Positions 9,123 through 17,535 of a stretch of DNA of 64,000 nt are shown piece after piece (the stretch's first letter is position 1; the number at the start of each line of letters is the position of its first letter). The DNA comes from Staphylococcus sp. M0911 (lineage in GTDB: Bacteria; Bacillota; Bacilli; Staphylococcales; Staphylococcaceae). Under the pieces are notes generated by a model. The model had not been told where the DNA came from. It ran no database searches and saw only the letters and a list, made by a program, of their open reading frames with translations. The stretch spans positions 620,001-684,000 of the forward strand of contig NZ_CP022881.1 in assembly GCF_003491325.1 (NCBI RefSeq), in the 5' to 3' direction. The translations under genes and the position numbers were made by a program.

Positions 9123-10418
9123 ATGAAAGAAACAAAAAAGGGTAATGCTTGGGCGTTATTTCCGTTATTATTATTTATGTTGTTATTTTTAGGTGTAGGT
9201 ATCATATCAGGTGATTTCACGACAATGCCTTTAAATGTTGCGATAACGATTACGGTAATCGTTGCTTTGTTGATGAATCGCAAAGAAAAATTTGCTACTA
9301 AAGTTGAAGTGTTTACTAAAGGTGCAGGTCATTCAAATATTATTTTAATGATGCTTATCTTTATTTTAGCAGGCGCTTTTTCAACGACGACAGAGAAAAT
9401 GGGTGGCGTGACTTCAACTGTAAATTTAGGGTTGTCACTTATTCCTGAAAACTTAATTATAGTCGGTTTATTTATCATTTGTATGTTTGTTTCCATTTCA
9501 ATGGGAACATCAGTAGGTACAGTAGCAGCAATTGCACCGGTAGGATTTGGATTTGCACAAGCTACAGATGTATCTGCAGCTTTAGCTATGGCTACAGTTG
9601 TTGGTGGCGCTATGTTTGGAGATAATCTTTCTATGATTTCTGATACTACGATAGCGGCTGTACGTACACAACATACGAAGATGAAAGATAAATTTAAAGT
9701 AAACTTTAGAATTGTTTTGCCAGGTGCGATATTAACCATAGTTGTACTATTTTTCCTAACAAATGGAATTTCCATGGATCATTCTAAAAGTTATGATTTC
9801 CAATTAGTTAAAGTCATTCCGTATTTATTGGTGTTGATACTAGCGCTAGTTGGTGTCAATGTGATTATCGTCCTTATTGGTGGGACAGTTTTATCTGGAG
9901 TCATTGGCCTTATTGATGGCTCATTTGGTTGGAAAGGATTACTAAGTGCTGTATCTAAAGGAATTATAGGTATGGAAGATATTGCTATGATTGCCTTATT
10001 AATTGGTGGTTTAGTAGGACTTATTCAACATAATGGCGGTATAGATTGGTTGTTAAATGTAGTCAGAGGTCGCGTGAAATCTAAACGAGGAGCTGAAATA
10101 GGCATTGCCAGTTTAGTAAGTGTGGCAGATATTGCAACAGCTAATAATACTATTTCAATCATTATGTCAGGACCATTAGCTAAAAATATTGCAGATGAAT
10201 ATGATGTTGATCCACGTAAATCAGCTAGTATTTTAGATATATTTGGTGGGTGTTTCCAAGGCTTATTACCATATAGTCCTCAAGTGATTTCAGCTGCAGG
10301 AGTAGCGGGCATCTCACCATTCTTACTCGTTCCTTATAGTATTTATCCTATCATGCTTGGTGTATGCGGATTGATTGCTATTTTAATTGGTTATCCAAAA
10401 TTAAAAAACAAAGCATAA
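9123..10418 (+). CDS. NhaC-family transporter under SAM riboswitch control (probable methionine transporter, MetT type)
   Basis: A 431-residue membrane protein of the NhaC (Na+/H+ antiporter) superfamily with around 11 hydrophobic segments. The family signature region VVGGAMFGDNLSMISDTTIA is present near residue 165, and GLLPYSPQ near 383. Because the gene is directly behind a SAM-I riboswitch, its substrate is more likely methionine or a related sulfur compound than Na+/H+ alone; S-box-controlled NhaC homologues have been predicted as methionine transporters (MetT). That assignment is from context. The start ATG at 9123 follows AAGGAAGTAG. It is monocistronic, with a terminator after the stop. 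Confidence 0.87.
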   Translation: MKETKKGNAWALFPLLLFMLLFLGVGIISGDFTTMPLNVAITITVIVALLMNRKEKFATKVEVFTKGAGHSNIILMMLIFILAGAFSTTTEKMGGVTSTVNLGLSLIPENLIIVGLFIICMFVSISMGTSVGTVAAIAPVGFGFAQATDVSAALAMATVVGGAMFGDNLSMISDTTIAAVRTQHTKMKDKFKVNFRIVLPGAILTIVVLFFLTNGISMDHSKSYDFQLVKVIPYLLVLILALVGVNVIIVLIGGTVLSGVIGLIDGSFGWKGLLSAVSKGIIGMEDIAMIALLIGGLVGLIQHNGGIDWLLNVVRGRVKSKRGAEIGIASLVSVADIATANNTISIIMSGPLAKNIADEYDVDPRKSASILDIFGGCFQGLLPYSPQVISAAGVAGISPFLLVPYSIYPIMLGVCGLIAILIGYPKLKNKA

Positions 10419-10430
10419 AACGATTATAAA

Positions 10431-10456
10431 CTGAGACGATTTAGTCTCGGTTTTTT
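10431..10456 (+). terminator. Terminator of the NhaC-family transporter gene
   Basis: CTGAGAC (10431-10437) pairs with GTCTCGG (10444-10450) with one wobble, followed by TTTTTT. Confidence 0.8.
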
Positions 10457-10617
10457 AATTGATAAATAGAACAATACAGAGAAAATGTTTCAAGTCAGTG
10501 TTTTAATGGTAAACTAGACTAAATGTGTAGAAGCGCAATCTTTTTTAATGTATAAATGTTTGGAAGTTTGAACAAATACGTTAAAATAGTATTAAGAGTG
10601 AAAGTAGGTGACTGAAA

Positions 10618-11130
10618 GTGGCAAAGTATAATGTGGAAAATGAATATGTAGAAATTGATATTGAACGTTTATTAAAATATTCACCAGAAACAATTTATGA
10701 AGCTTGGACGAAAGAAGATATTCTCAAACAATGGTTTATGACGTCGAAACGTACGAATAAATCATTTGAAGCTGATGTCCAAGAAGGTGGTAAGTATCGT
10801 ATCGTTGATAGTAGAAATGGTAAACAAAATATTATCGAAGGTACATACGAAGAATTAGTCATGGATGAATTTATTAAAATGACAATAGGTATGCCAGGCT
10901 TAAGTAACGAGGAGGATATTATAGAAGTAGAATTCTTCGAACGTGAATCAGGTGGCACCCAAATGTTCTTCTATTATCAATCATATATGGAACGTGAAAG
11001 AAGATTAACCAATCTTGAATACAAACAGAAAAAGAAAGAATACCATGATTCAACTGCGCATGGATTTGAACTTATGTTTGACAAAATGAATGCAGTATTA
11101 GAAGAAATTGAAGAACAGAAAAATAATTAA
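10618..11130 (+). CDS. SRPBCC/AHSA1-domain protein
   Basis: The 170-residue protein shows the START-like AHSA1 fold pattern: ERLLKYSPETIYEAWTKEDI at the N-terminus, then FEADVQEGGKYRI, and a C-terminal helix FELMFDKMNAVLEEIEEQ. Proteins of this group bind small hydrophobic ligands or act as Hsp90-type cochaperone homologues; in bacteria their role is mostly unknown. The start is a GTG at 10618 with AGGTGA upstream. It is flanked by terminators and so probably monocistronic. Confidence 0.85.
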   Translation: MAKYNVENEYVEIDIERLLKYSPETIYEAWTKEDILKQWFMTSKRTNKSFEADVQEGGKYRIVDSRNGKQNIIEGTYEELVMDEFIKMTIGMPGLSNEEDIIEVEFFERESGGTQMFFYYQSYMERERRLTNLEYKQKKKEYHDSTAHGFELMFDKMNAVLEEIEEQKNN

Positions 11131-11155
11131 TTTGAATTAATCAATAGTAATATAT

Positions 11156-11200
11156 AAGCCAGTAAATGAATTTAAGAAAGTTCATTTACTGGCTTTTTAT
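11156..11200. terminator. Bidirectional terminator between the AHSA1 gene and the RpiR gene
   Basis: A perfect 15-bp stem (11156-11170 with 11181-11195), AAGCCAGTAAATGAA on the left arm, has Ts on the right for the plus strand and As on the left that serve the convergent minus-strand gene. Confidence 0.9.
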
Positions 11201-11217
11201 CTTTATAGACAAAATGA

Positions 11218-11979
11218 TTATTTGAGTTCACCTTTTTCTTTCCGTTCATTATATTTTCTGAGCAGTGTTTCAAAGAAAATATGATAACTAATAAAACTTG
11301 AATAATCAGTGCCATCATTTAAATAGAATGTATTACTAGATACATACACATTATAATTTGCTTGTTGGGCTAACGTATTATCTTTCATCGTTGTGACTGA
11401 GATAAAATATTTTTGTCTCAATTGCAATAGCTGTGTTACTTCTTTTAATTGATAAGTTTCACCAGATAGCGAAATGATAAAGAAAAGGTCTTGCGGTACG
11501 GTTTTGTTTAAGACCATTTTTAATTCGTGTTCATCATAAAGAATAATGATGTTTTTATGCATTGTTAATAATATTCTTTGTGCTTCTTCAGCCACATTGA
11601 TTTGAGCTCTACCCGTTCCATATAAATATATCGTTCCGGCATCATTCATTTTATTAGTTAGTAGCTCATAATCTATACGATCTAAATAATTAAATGTATT
11701 TTCAATTTCCTGTCTAAATGATTCGATAGAGTCAGAAGGTAATTGATTTTTCTTTTCACTTTCAAATTTTAAAAATGATTTGAAGTCGCTATAACCATCA
11801 AATCCTAATTTTCGTGTAAAGCGATGTATTGTAGCGTTTGAAGCATGTGTATGTTGTGCCAAGTCTTGAATTTTTAAATTTTTACATAAATCAACATGGG
11901 TATTAACGAAATTCGCAATTTGTAAATCATTGTCATTAAGTTGATTAAAGTTCGCATTCACACGTTCATCTAGAAACAT
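11218..11979 (-). CDS. glvR: RpiR-family regulator (GlvR-like)
   Basis: This 253-residue protein has an N-terminal RpiR helix-turn-helix (NLKIQDLAQHTHASNATIHR, then FTRKLGFDGYSDFK) and a C-terminal SIS sugar-phosphate-binding domain (IYLYGTGRAQINVAEEAQRI; FFIISLSGETYQL). The start ATG at 11979 follows GAGGTG. It is divergent from the glvC-type PTS permease, as in S. aureus, and probably regulates it in response to a phosphorylated alpha-glucoside. The ligand is inferred. Confidence 0.85.
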   Translation of the reverse strand: MFLDERVNANFNQLNDNDLQIANFVNTHVDLCKNLKIQDLAQHTHASNATIHRFTRKLGFDGYSDFKSFLKFESEKKNQLPSDSIESFRQEIENTFNYLDRIDYELLTNKMNDAGTIYLYGTGRAQINVAEEAQRILLTMHKNIIILYDEHELKMVLNKTVPQDLFFIISLSGETYQLKEVTQLLQLRQKYFISVTTMKDNTLAQQANYNVYVSSNTFYLNDGTDYSSFISYHIFFETLLRKYNERKEKGELK

Positions 11980-12080
11980 GACGACACCTCATTTATTAGT
12001 GTTGAAAAAATTTTCATCATAAGAAAACATAATCTGATTATACAAAATACTTTCAAAATGCGTCAATGACGTTGTGGTTA

Positions 12081-12094
12081 TGTAAGCGTTTACT
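12081..12094 (+). promoter_or_regulatory. Catabolite response element (cre) upstream of glvC
   Basis: TGTAAGCGTTTACT matches the CcpA consensus TGWAARCGYTWNCW at all 14 positions. It lies 94 bases upstream of the glvC start in the glvR-glvC divergent gap, so CcpA probably represses sugar uptake here when a preferred carbon source is present. Confidence 0.85.
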
Positions 12095-12187
12095 ATATAT
12101 TAGAAATAAGATATGACATTGAAAGGAATGATTTAAACTCATTTTCAATGTGGAACAGAAAGAAATTGGGATATGGAGGTTATTATA

Positions 12188-13786
12188 ATGAATGCAATCA
12201 AACGTTTTGGTAGTGCAATGATTGTACCTGTCTTGATGTTTGCTTTCTTTGGGATTGTACTGGGGTTTGCAACATTATTCAAAAATCCAACTATTATGGG
12301 TGGTTTAGCAGACCAACATACATTTTGGTTTAAATTTTGGTCAGTGATAGAGTCTGGTGGTTGGGTTATATTTAACCACATGGAAATTGTATTTGTAGTA
12401 GGGTTGCCACTATCTTTAGCTAAAAAAGCACCAGGCCACGCAGCACTAGCTGCATTAATGGGCTATTTAATGTTTAATACATTTATTAATGCGATATTAA
12501 CACAATGGCCACATACATTTGGTGCCAATTTAGAAAAAGGTGTTGAAAATGTTACTGGCCTAAAAGCAATTGCTGGTATAGAAACATTAGATACCAATAT
12601 TTTAGGTGGAATTATTATTTCAGGGATTATTACATGGATTCATAATCGTTATTATAGTAAACGTCTCCCAGAAATGTTAGGCGTATTCCAAGGATTAACA
12701 TTTGTAGTGACGATTTCGTTCTTTGTGATGTTACCTGTCGCGGCAATTACTTGTGTGGTATGGCCTACAGTTCAACATGGTATTGCGTCAGTACAACACT
12801 TTATTATCGGATCAGGATATGTAGGTGTGTGGTTATATCATTTCTTAGAAAGAGTATTGATTCCAACCGGTTTACATCATTTCATTTATGCACCTATTGA
12901 AGTGGGCCCTGTCGTTGTCAATCATGGACTTAAAGCGGAATGGTTGCAACATTTAAATCAATTTGCAGAGAGTAGTAAGCCATTAAAAGAACAATTCCCG
13001 TACGGATTTATGTTACAAGGTAACGGAAAAGTATTCGGTTGTTTAGGTATTGCATTGGCAATGTATTCCACAACACCAAAAGAGAATCGAAAAAAAGTGG
13101 CTGCATTATTAATACCGGCAACACTTACAGCTGTAGTCGCAGGTATTACAGAACCATTAGAATTTACATTCTTATTTATTGCACCATATTTATTCGTATT
13201 GCACGCATTACTTGCAGCAACAATGGATACAATCATGTATGGTTTTGGATTAGTAGGTAACATGGGCGGTGGTGTTTTAGACTTCTTAGCTACAAACTGG
13301 ATACCACTTGGTAAAGAACATTGGATGACATATGTGATTCAAGTGGTTATTGGTTTAATATTTGTAGGTATTTATTATGTATTATTTAGATTTTTAATAT
13401 TGAAATTTGATATTCCGTTACCAGGTCGTCGTAAAAATGAAGAAGAAGTTAAACTATTCTCTAAACAAGATTACAAAGAGAAAAAAGGCGAAGGCAAGGC
13501 ATCAAAGTCTCAATCAACTGGAAATGAATATGATGATAAAGCAGCTTATTATTTAGAAGGTCTAGGCGGTAAAGAGAATATTAAAGATGTTACAAATTGT
13601 ACTACTCGTTTACGATTAACAGTTAATGATGAAAACAAAGTAGAAGACAGTAGTTATTTCACACATAATCAAATGGCACATGGTCTAGTTAAAAGTGGGA
13701 AAAGTGTACAAGTCGTAGTCGGTATGTCTGTACCACAAGTGAGAGAAGCATTTGAACACTTAGTATATGATAACGACGGAAAATAA
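12188..13786 (+). CDS. glvC: PTS system EIICB component, alpha-glucoside type (GlvC/MalX-like)
   Basis: This membrane permease imports and phosphorylates a sugar. The EIIC domain fills residues 1 to about 430 (IHNRYYSKRLPEMLGVFQGL; GLHHFIYAPIEVGPVV; TAVVAGITEPLEFTFLFIAP). After a charged linker, a C-terminal EIIB domain carries the phospho-Cys in DVTNCTTRLRLTVND. There is no EIIA domain, so phosphate must come from another EIIA such as the glucose enzyme. The start is the ATG at 12188 after GGAGG, giving 532 residues. The alpha-glucoside (maltose or arbutin type) assignment is by family resemblance; no phospho-glucosidase gene is adjacent. A cre site and a terminator flank it. Confidence 0.88.
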   Translation: MNAIKRFGSAMIVPVLMFAFFGIVLGFATLFKNPTIMGGLADQHTFWFKFWSVIESGGWVIFNHMEIVFVVGLPLSLAKKAPGHAALAALMGYLMFNTFINAILTQWPHTFGANLEKGVENVTGLKAIAGIETLDTNILGGIIISGIITWIHNRYYSKRLPEMLGVFQGLTFVVTISFFVMLPVAAITCVVWPTVQHGIASVQHFIIGSGYVGVWLYHFLERVLIPTGLHHFIYAPIEVGPVVVNHGLKAEWLQHLNQFAESSKPLKEQFPYGFMLQGNGKVFGCLGIALAMYSTTPKENRKKVAALLIPATLTAVVAGITEPLEFTFLFIAPYLFVLHALLAATMDTIMYGFGLVGNMGGGVLDFLATNWIPLGKEHWMTYVIQVVIGLIFVGIYYVLFRFLILKFDIPLPGRRKNEEEVKLFSKQDYKEKKGEGKASKSQSTGNEYDDKAAYYLEGLGGKENIKDVTNCTTRLRLTVNDENKVEDSSYFTHNQMAHGLVKSGKSVQVVVGMSVPQVREAFEHLVYDNDGK

Positions 13787-13792
13787 ATATAT

Positions 13793-13836
13793 AAAAGGGA
13801 TTCTGAAACATTGTAGTTTCGGAATCCCTTTTGTTT
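13793..13836 (+). terminator. Terminator of glvC
   Basis: The left arm AAAAGGGATTCTGAAAC (13793-13809) pairs with GTTTCGGAATCCCTTTT (13816-13832), one wobble. The As and Ts at its edges would let it also serve the convergent gene that ends at 13859. Confidence 0.92.
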
Positions 13837-13858
13837 AATACTTGGATAAGTGGACGAA

Positions 13859-14389
13859 TTATGAAATTCTTGCTTTATTAATCGCCTTAGATTTATATCC
13901 TGCTGAAAGAATATCTATGTTACGTGTTGCTACCGTATGTAGTAATTTAGAAAAAATATCAGGAGGACAAATGATACTTGCACAATTTTTATTTAATGTA
14001 TAGCTGATATCATAATGATTCATATACATATTCATAATATCGATCACTTTGTCTTTGATAAATGCGTCTTGCAAGCCATCGATAGATAATTCAAATCGTT
14101 TAGCAGATTGGTACAAACGCTCTGAATCAAGTAATTCGTCTAAGTGCTTTGGTGATAAAATTTGGTAGATGGTAAAGTTATGAAAACTTAAAAAGGTAAT
14201 AAAGTAAGGTAATTGTTGTTTAGGTAAGCTGACTTCTAAAGCGTACATACCTTGTTGTTTAAAGATTTGGTATTGAAATGATTCACAAAACTTAAGTTGT
14301 TTACAAAGCTTTGTTAAAGATTTGCGTGATGATCGCGACTTTAAATCTGCGATATTGATGATATAGGTTTCAAATTTGTATATCAACAT
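13859..14389 (-). CDS. Hypothetical protein, 176 residues
   Basis: I do not recognise this protein. I start it at the ATG at 14389, directly behind GGGAGGC, rather than the longer reading to 14428. It is soluble, Lys- and Leu-rich, with no signal peptide or membrane segment. The N-terminal third (about residues 15-30) is basic with Ser/Arg/Lys clusters, and the middle has alternating hydrophobic stretches (PYFITFLSFHNFTIYQIL). Cys and Asp are spread without an obvious metal motif. It is convergent with glvC and shares its terminator. Confidence 0.65.
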   Translation of the reverse strand: MLIYKFETYIINIADLKSRSSRKSLTKLCKQLKFCESFQYQIFKQQGMYALEVSLPKQQLPYFITFLSFHNFTIYQILSPKHLDELLDSERLYQSAKRFELSIDGLQDAFIKDKVIDIMNMYMNHYDISYTLNKNCASIICPPDIFSKLLHTVATRNIDILSAGYKSKAINKARIS

Positions 14390-14437
14390 GTTATGCCTCC
14401 CAATTGCTAACATTCGTACGTGGCTCAAATAATATAT

Positions 14438-14554
14438 GGTTAAGTAGGATATTTGTTTTTTATTTCGTTAAATTGATTGTACCACGCTTCTTTTTGATAT
14501 TCACTAGGACTTTTGAATGAAGGTTAAGTAGAATATAGATGAGAAGCTAGTGAA
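14438..14554. repeat. Direct repeat and hairpin arms in the gap before the BASS transporter
   Basis: The 317-base gap 14390-14706 holds two copies of GGTTAAGTAG(G/A)ATAT, at 14438-14452 and 14522-14536, exactly 84 bases apart. Perfect 8-base inverted arms TTCACTAG (14500-14507) and CTAGTGAA (14547-14554) overlap the second copy. These may be regulator sites for either neighbour or the trace of a short duplication. Nothing else is evident in the gap. Confidence 0.4.
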
Positions 14555-14706
14555 ATCAAGTGTATCATGGTGTATAGCATTTTATTAAAATCTCATTACA
14601 AAGAATTGATACATCTTAAAATATCGAAAAATTCTGAAAATAATATTGTTCATACTTCTGTGTTGTGATAATATTTGTCATTATTAATGATAAAGGATGT
14701 GTTTAT

Positions 14707-15633
14707 ATGTTGGACCGTATGAGTCAATTTGCGACTAAGACATTTATATTTTGGATGTTAGTGGCAGCTATAATCGGTTTTGTGTTTCCATCACAATTGT
14801 CTATATTAGGAGGATTTGTCCCTTACTTATTAGGTGTTGTCATGCTAGGAATGGGGATGACGATTGATCCCAAAGATTTTAAGATTGTTTTACAATCACC
14901 CAAACCTGTCATTATCGGAGTGATTTTACAGTTTACGATTATGCCAACATTAGCTTTTCTGATTGCCAAAGGTTTTCATTTGCCACCAGAGATTGCAATT
15001 GGTGTCATTCTAGTTGGTTGTTGTCCAGGAGGAACATCTAGTAATGTCATGAGTTACTTAGCTAAAGCAAATGTAGCATTATCTGTAGCAATTACAAGTG
15101 TTTCAACACTGATTGCACCTTTTGTCACACCAGCACTGATTTATCTTTTTGCGCATGAATGGCTAAATGTATCATTCACAAGCATGTTGTGGTCTGTTGT
15201 TCAAGTGGTACTTATTCCAATTATCATTGGATTTATTTTCCAAAAGATAGCGCACCAATTTGCTCATAAAGCAGCAACAGCATTACCACTCGTGTCTGTT
15301 ATTGCGATTTCACTTATACTGGCAGCCGTAGTTGCAGGTAGTAAAGCACAAATTTTAAAAACAGGATTGCTCATTTTTGCAGTTGTCATATTACACAATG
15401 TGTTAGGATATACAATTGGTTATCTATTAGCTAAAGTGTTTAAAATGGATTATCCAGATAAAAAGGCGGTTGCTATTGAAGTGGGTATGCAAAATTCTGG
15501 TTTAGCAGTTTCGCTTGCTACCGTTCATTTCAGTCCTTTAGCTGCCGTACCTGGAGCAGTGTTTAGCTTAGTACACAATATTTCAGGGCCTATTCTTGCT
15601 AAGTATTGGTCGTCTAAAAGTAAGCGTCTCTAA
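14707..15633 (+). CDS. Bile acid:sodium symporter (BASS) family transporter
   Basis: This 308-residue membrane protein has nine or ten hydrophobic segments. Family signatures are MLGMGMTIDPKDF near residue 46, VGCCPGGTSSNVMSYLAKAN near 108 and AIEVGMQNSGLAVSLA near 260; the two conserved Na+-site regions are the GGTSSN and GMQNSGL parts. BASS proteins of bacteria (YocS kind) import organic anions such as pantoate or keto acids with sodium; the substrate here is not known. I use the ATG at 14707 after AAAGGATG; a TTG at 14665 is in frame but lacks a good site. Confidence 0.9.
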   Translation: MLDRMSQFATKTFIFWMLVAAIIGFVFPSQLSILGGFVPYLLGVVMLGMGMTIDPKDFKIVLQSPKPVIIGVILQFTIMPTLAFLIAKGFHLPPEIAIGVILVGCCPGGTSSNVMSYLAKANVALSVAITSVSTLIAPFVTPALIYLFAHEWLNVSFTSMLWSVVQVVLIPIIIGFIFQKIAHQFAHKAATALPLVSVIAISLILAAVVAGSKAQILKTGLLIFAVVILHNVLGYTIGYLLAKVFKMDYPDKKAVAIEVGMQNSGLAVSLATVHFSPLAAVPGAVFSLVHNISGPILAKYWSSKSKRL

Positions 15634-15723
15634 TACACATTTGAGGGAAATGTAAAGAGTGATTATGTTAAAATATGAATCAATGAGCATGTTTAACTTA
15701 AGAGAGACAAAGGAGCATATATT

Positions 15724-16362
15724 ATGTACAGAGCAGTTGTATTTGATTTTGATGGTACGATTATCGATACAGAAAAACATCTTTTCGATGTCATCAATAA
15801 ACATTTAGCAAAACACAACGAAGCACCCATATCGTTAGCATTCTATCGTAGATCGATAGGTGGTGCAGCAACTGAACTTCATCAGTATTTAGAATCATTA
15901 CTTGGTTTAGAGAAGAAAGAAGCAATATATAAAGAACATAATGATACAAGTAGCCAACTTCCAATGATTGCAACGATTGAAAAATTAATGGCATATTTAA
16001 AACAACGTCACATTCCAATGGCTATTGCCACTAGTAGTCATAGAGAAGATATACTGCCTACTTTTCATAAATTAGGTTTAGATGAATATATTGATGTCAT
16101 TGTAGGGAGGGAAGATGTTTCTAATGTCAAACCTGATCCTGAACCTTATTTAACAGCGGTGCAACAATTGAATTATAATCCAACAAATTGTTTAGCAATA
16201 GAAGATTCAGTTAATGGCGCAACTGCTGCCAATTTAGCTGGATTGGATGTCATCGTTAACACTAATGTGATGACAGAAGAACAAGATTTCACTTCAGTGA
16301 ACTATATTGCCAAAGATATAGATTTTGATGATATTGTTCAACGATTTTTTGAAGTGAAATAG
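15724..16362 (+). CDS. HAD-family phosphatase (beta-phosphoglucomutase-like)
   Basis: The 212-residue protein carries all HAD motifs: FDFDGTIIDTE (nucleophile and acid/base Asp), AIATSSHRED (motif II), VGREDVSNVKPDPEP with Lys (motif III) and AIEDSVNGATAA (motif IV). Between motifs I and II is a helical C1 cap, as in beta-phosphoglucomutase and phosphoglycolate phosphatase. The substrate is a small phosphorylated metabolite that cannot be named. The start follows AAAGGAG. It is followed after 10 bases by a small membrane protein gene, so the two are probably cotranscribed. Confidence 0.88.
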   Translation: MYRAVVFDFDGTIIDTEKHLFDVINKHLAKHNEAPISLAFYRRSIGGAATELHQYLESLLGLEKKEAIYKEHNDTSSQLPMIATIEKLMAYLKQRHIPMAIATSSHREDILPTFHKLGLDEYIDVIVGREDVSNVKPDPEPYLTAVQQLNYNPTNCLAIEDSVNGATAANLAGLDVIVNTNVMTEEQDFTSVNYIAKDIDFDDIVQRFFEVK

Positions 16363-16372
16363 GAGGTGTGTC

Positions 16373-16561
16373 ATGTTATACACGATTCTTTTTTTTATAG
16401 CGGGCCCACTTATTATTGGGATAGGTAATTTAATCTTAGGTCCGATATTTAATAAACGTGTCCCATTTCATGTGCATGTAAGATCATTTGTAGTAGGAAC
16501 AGTTATTTATTTGATTTTAGCTACAATTGGATACTTTCTATTATTACAAGGTAAACTATAA
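16373..16561 (+). CDS. Small membrane protein, 62 residues
   Basis: It starts at ATG 16373 behind a strong AGGAGGTG site that overlaps the end of the HAD gene region. Two hydrophobic segments (about residues 3-25 and 38-58) are separated by a short basic loop (FNKRVPFHVHVR). The sequence PLIIGIGNLILGP is Gly-rich. No function is recognised. It ends in the terminator that follows. Confidence 0.7.
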   Translation: MLYTILFFIAGPLIIGIGNLILGPIFNKRVPFHVHVRSFVVGTVIYLILATIGYFLLLQGKL

Positions 16562-16563
16562 AA

Positions 16564-16612
16564 AAAAGCCCGTTTCAGATTGAGATCATTAACTCATTTA
16601 GAAACGGGTTTC
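16564..16612. terminator. Terminator between the small membrane protein and the convergent operon
   Basis: AGCCCGTTTC (16567-16576) pairs with GAAACGGGTT (16601-16610), with further pairing of TGAG/CTCA inside. The preceding As give Ts on the minus strand for the convergent pair of genes. Confidence 0.8.
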
Positions 16613-16632
16613 TTCATATATCAAATAAGTTG

Positions 16633-16815
16633 CTACATGACTTTTAATAGTAATGTAACTAAAATTAGTACGATCAAAATCGCATCAATACCAACCATTA
16701 TGGCAAAACGTGTTGTCTTTTGACCTTGTGATTTTGCTAATTTCATGGCTTTATAATTCGGTATAAAACTTATAATTAATAAAATTAAAATGATGACGCC
16801 AATCAATACTGACAT
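16633..16815 (-). CDS. Small membrane protein, 60 residues
   Basis: Two hydrophobic helices (residues 3-20 and 38-58) are joined by a basic loop, NYKAMKLAKSQGQKTTR. Its start codon overlaps the stop of the upstream gene by one base, so translation is coupled. Function is not known. Confidence 0.65.
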   Translation of the reverse strand: MSVLIGVIILILLIISFIPNYKAMKLAKSQGQKTTRFAIMVGIDAILIVLILVTLLLKVM

Positions 16816-17168
16816 TAACGTTGACCTCCATTTCGTTTTTCAATATATTCCCAAATAAAACCAGCTAAGATACCGATAACGATTCCTATTATAACGCCTA
16901 TTTGAATCTGTGATATCAATGCACCAATCATTAAACCAATAATGATTGCTATAGGTAATGTAGTACCAAATTTTATTTTTCTCTCTGGAGAATCTAAAAC
17001 AGTAAAAGCAACTACATAAATTAAAAAGAATGCAACTGCAGCTAATATAGATTTACCAATAAGTGGTATTAAATTCGGGTGTTTAACTGAAAAATAATTG
17101 AGTAAGAAAAAGATAATTAAAAATATAGCTGAAATTTTAAATGCTTTTTTAATTAATGTTTGACTCAT
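16815..17168 (-). CDS. Small membrane protein, 117 residues
   Basis: Four hydrophobic segments are visible (about residues 10-25, 35-58, 70-85 and 88-104), with a Gly/Ile-rich third and fourth pair and a charged C-terminus (EYIEKRNGGQR). It starts at ATG 17168 behind AAGGAG. It forms a two-gene unit with the 60-residue protein downstream. I do not recognise the family. Confidence 0.68.
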   Translation of the reverse strand: MSQTLIKKAFKISAIFLIIFFLLNYFSVKHPNLIPLIGKSILAAVAFFLIYVVAFTVLDSPERKIKFGTTLPIAIIIGLMIGALISQIQIGVIIGIVIGILAGFIWEYIEKRNGGQR

Positions 17169-17419
17169 AACGAACTCCTTAATGATGATATGAAAAGTAT
17201 ATCATAAACCATAATTGTAGAAACGTTAAAGATACTTAATTGGATATATAAGTAAGACTTTAAATCATCTAAATAAGAAAATCTAAAACAGTAACTGTTA
17301 TCCTATTTCAAAATTAAAAAAGTCTTGTATGATGTTCTTTTTAATAAAAATTATAAAATAGGTTGTTTATTGTAAATGTAGTAAAATTGCGGTTTTGCAA
17401 AAGACTGTTATGTCAGTTT

Positions 17420-17433
17420 TGTAAGCGATTTCA
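17420..17433 (+). promoter_or_regulatory. cre-like site in the leader of the amino-acid permease
   Basis: TGTAAGCGATTTCA matches the CcpA consensus at 13 of 14 positions. It lies in the 367-base gap 17169-17535. That gap also holds a small palindrome AACAGTAACTGTT (17287-17299) and a TATAAT-like box near 17475. Repression of amino-acid uptake by CcpA is inferred. Confidence 0.5.
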
Positions 17434-17535
17434 ATAAATTGTTAAAATATTGTTTCAATTTCGTCATTTTATAGTATAATTGCGTAAATAAGATTATTAT
17501 TATTTTATCTTAGTAAAAAGAGGTGGGTTATTGTT

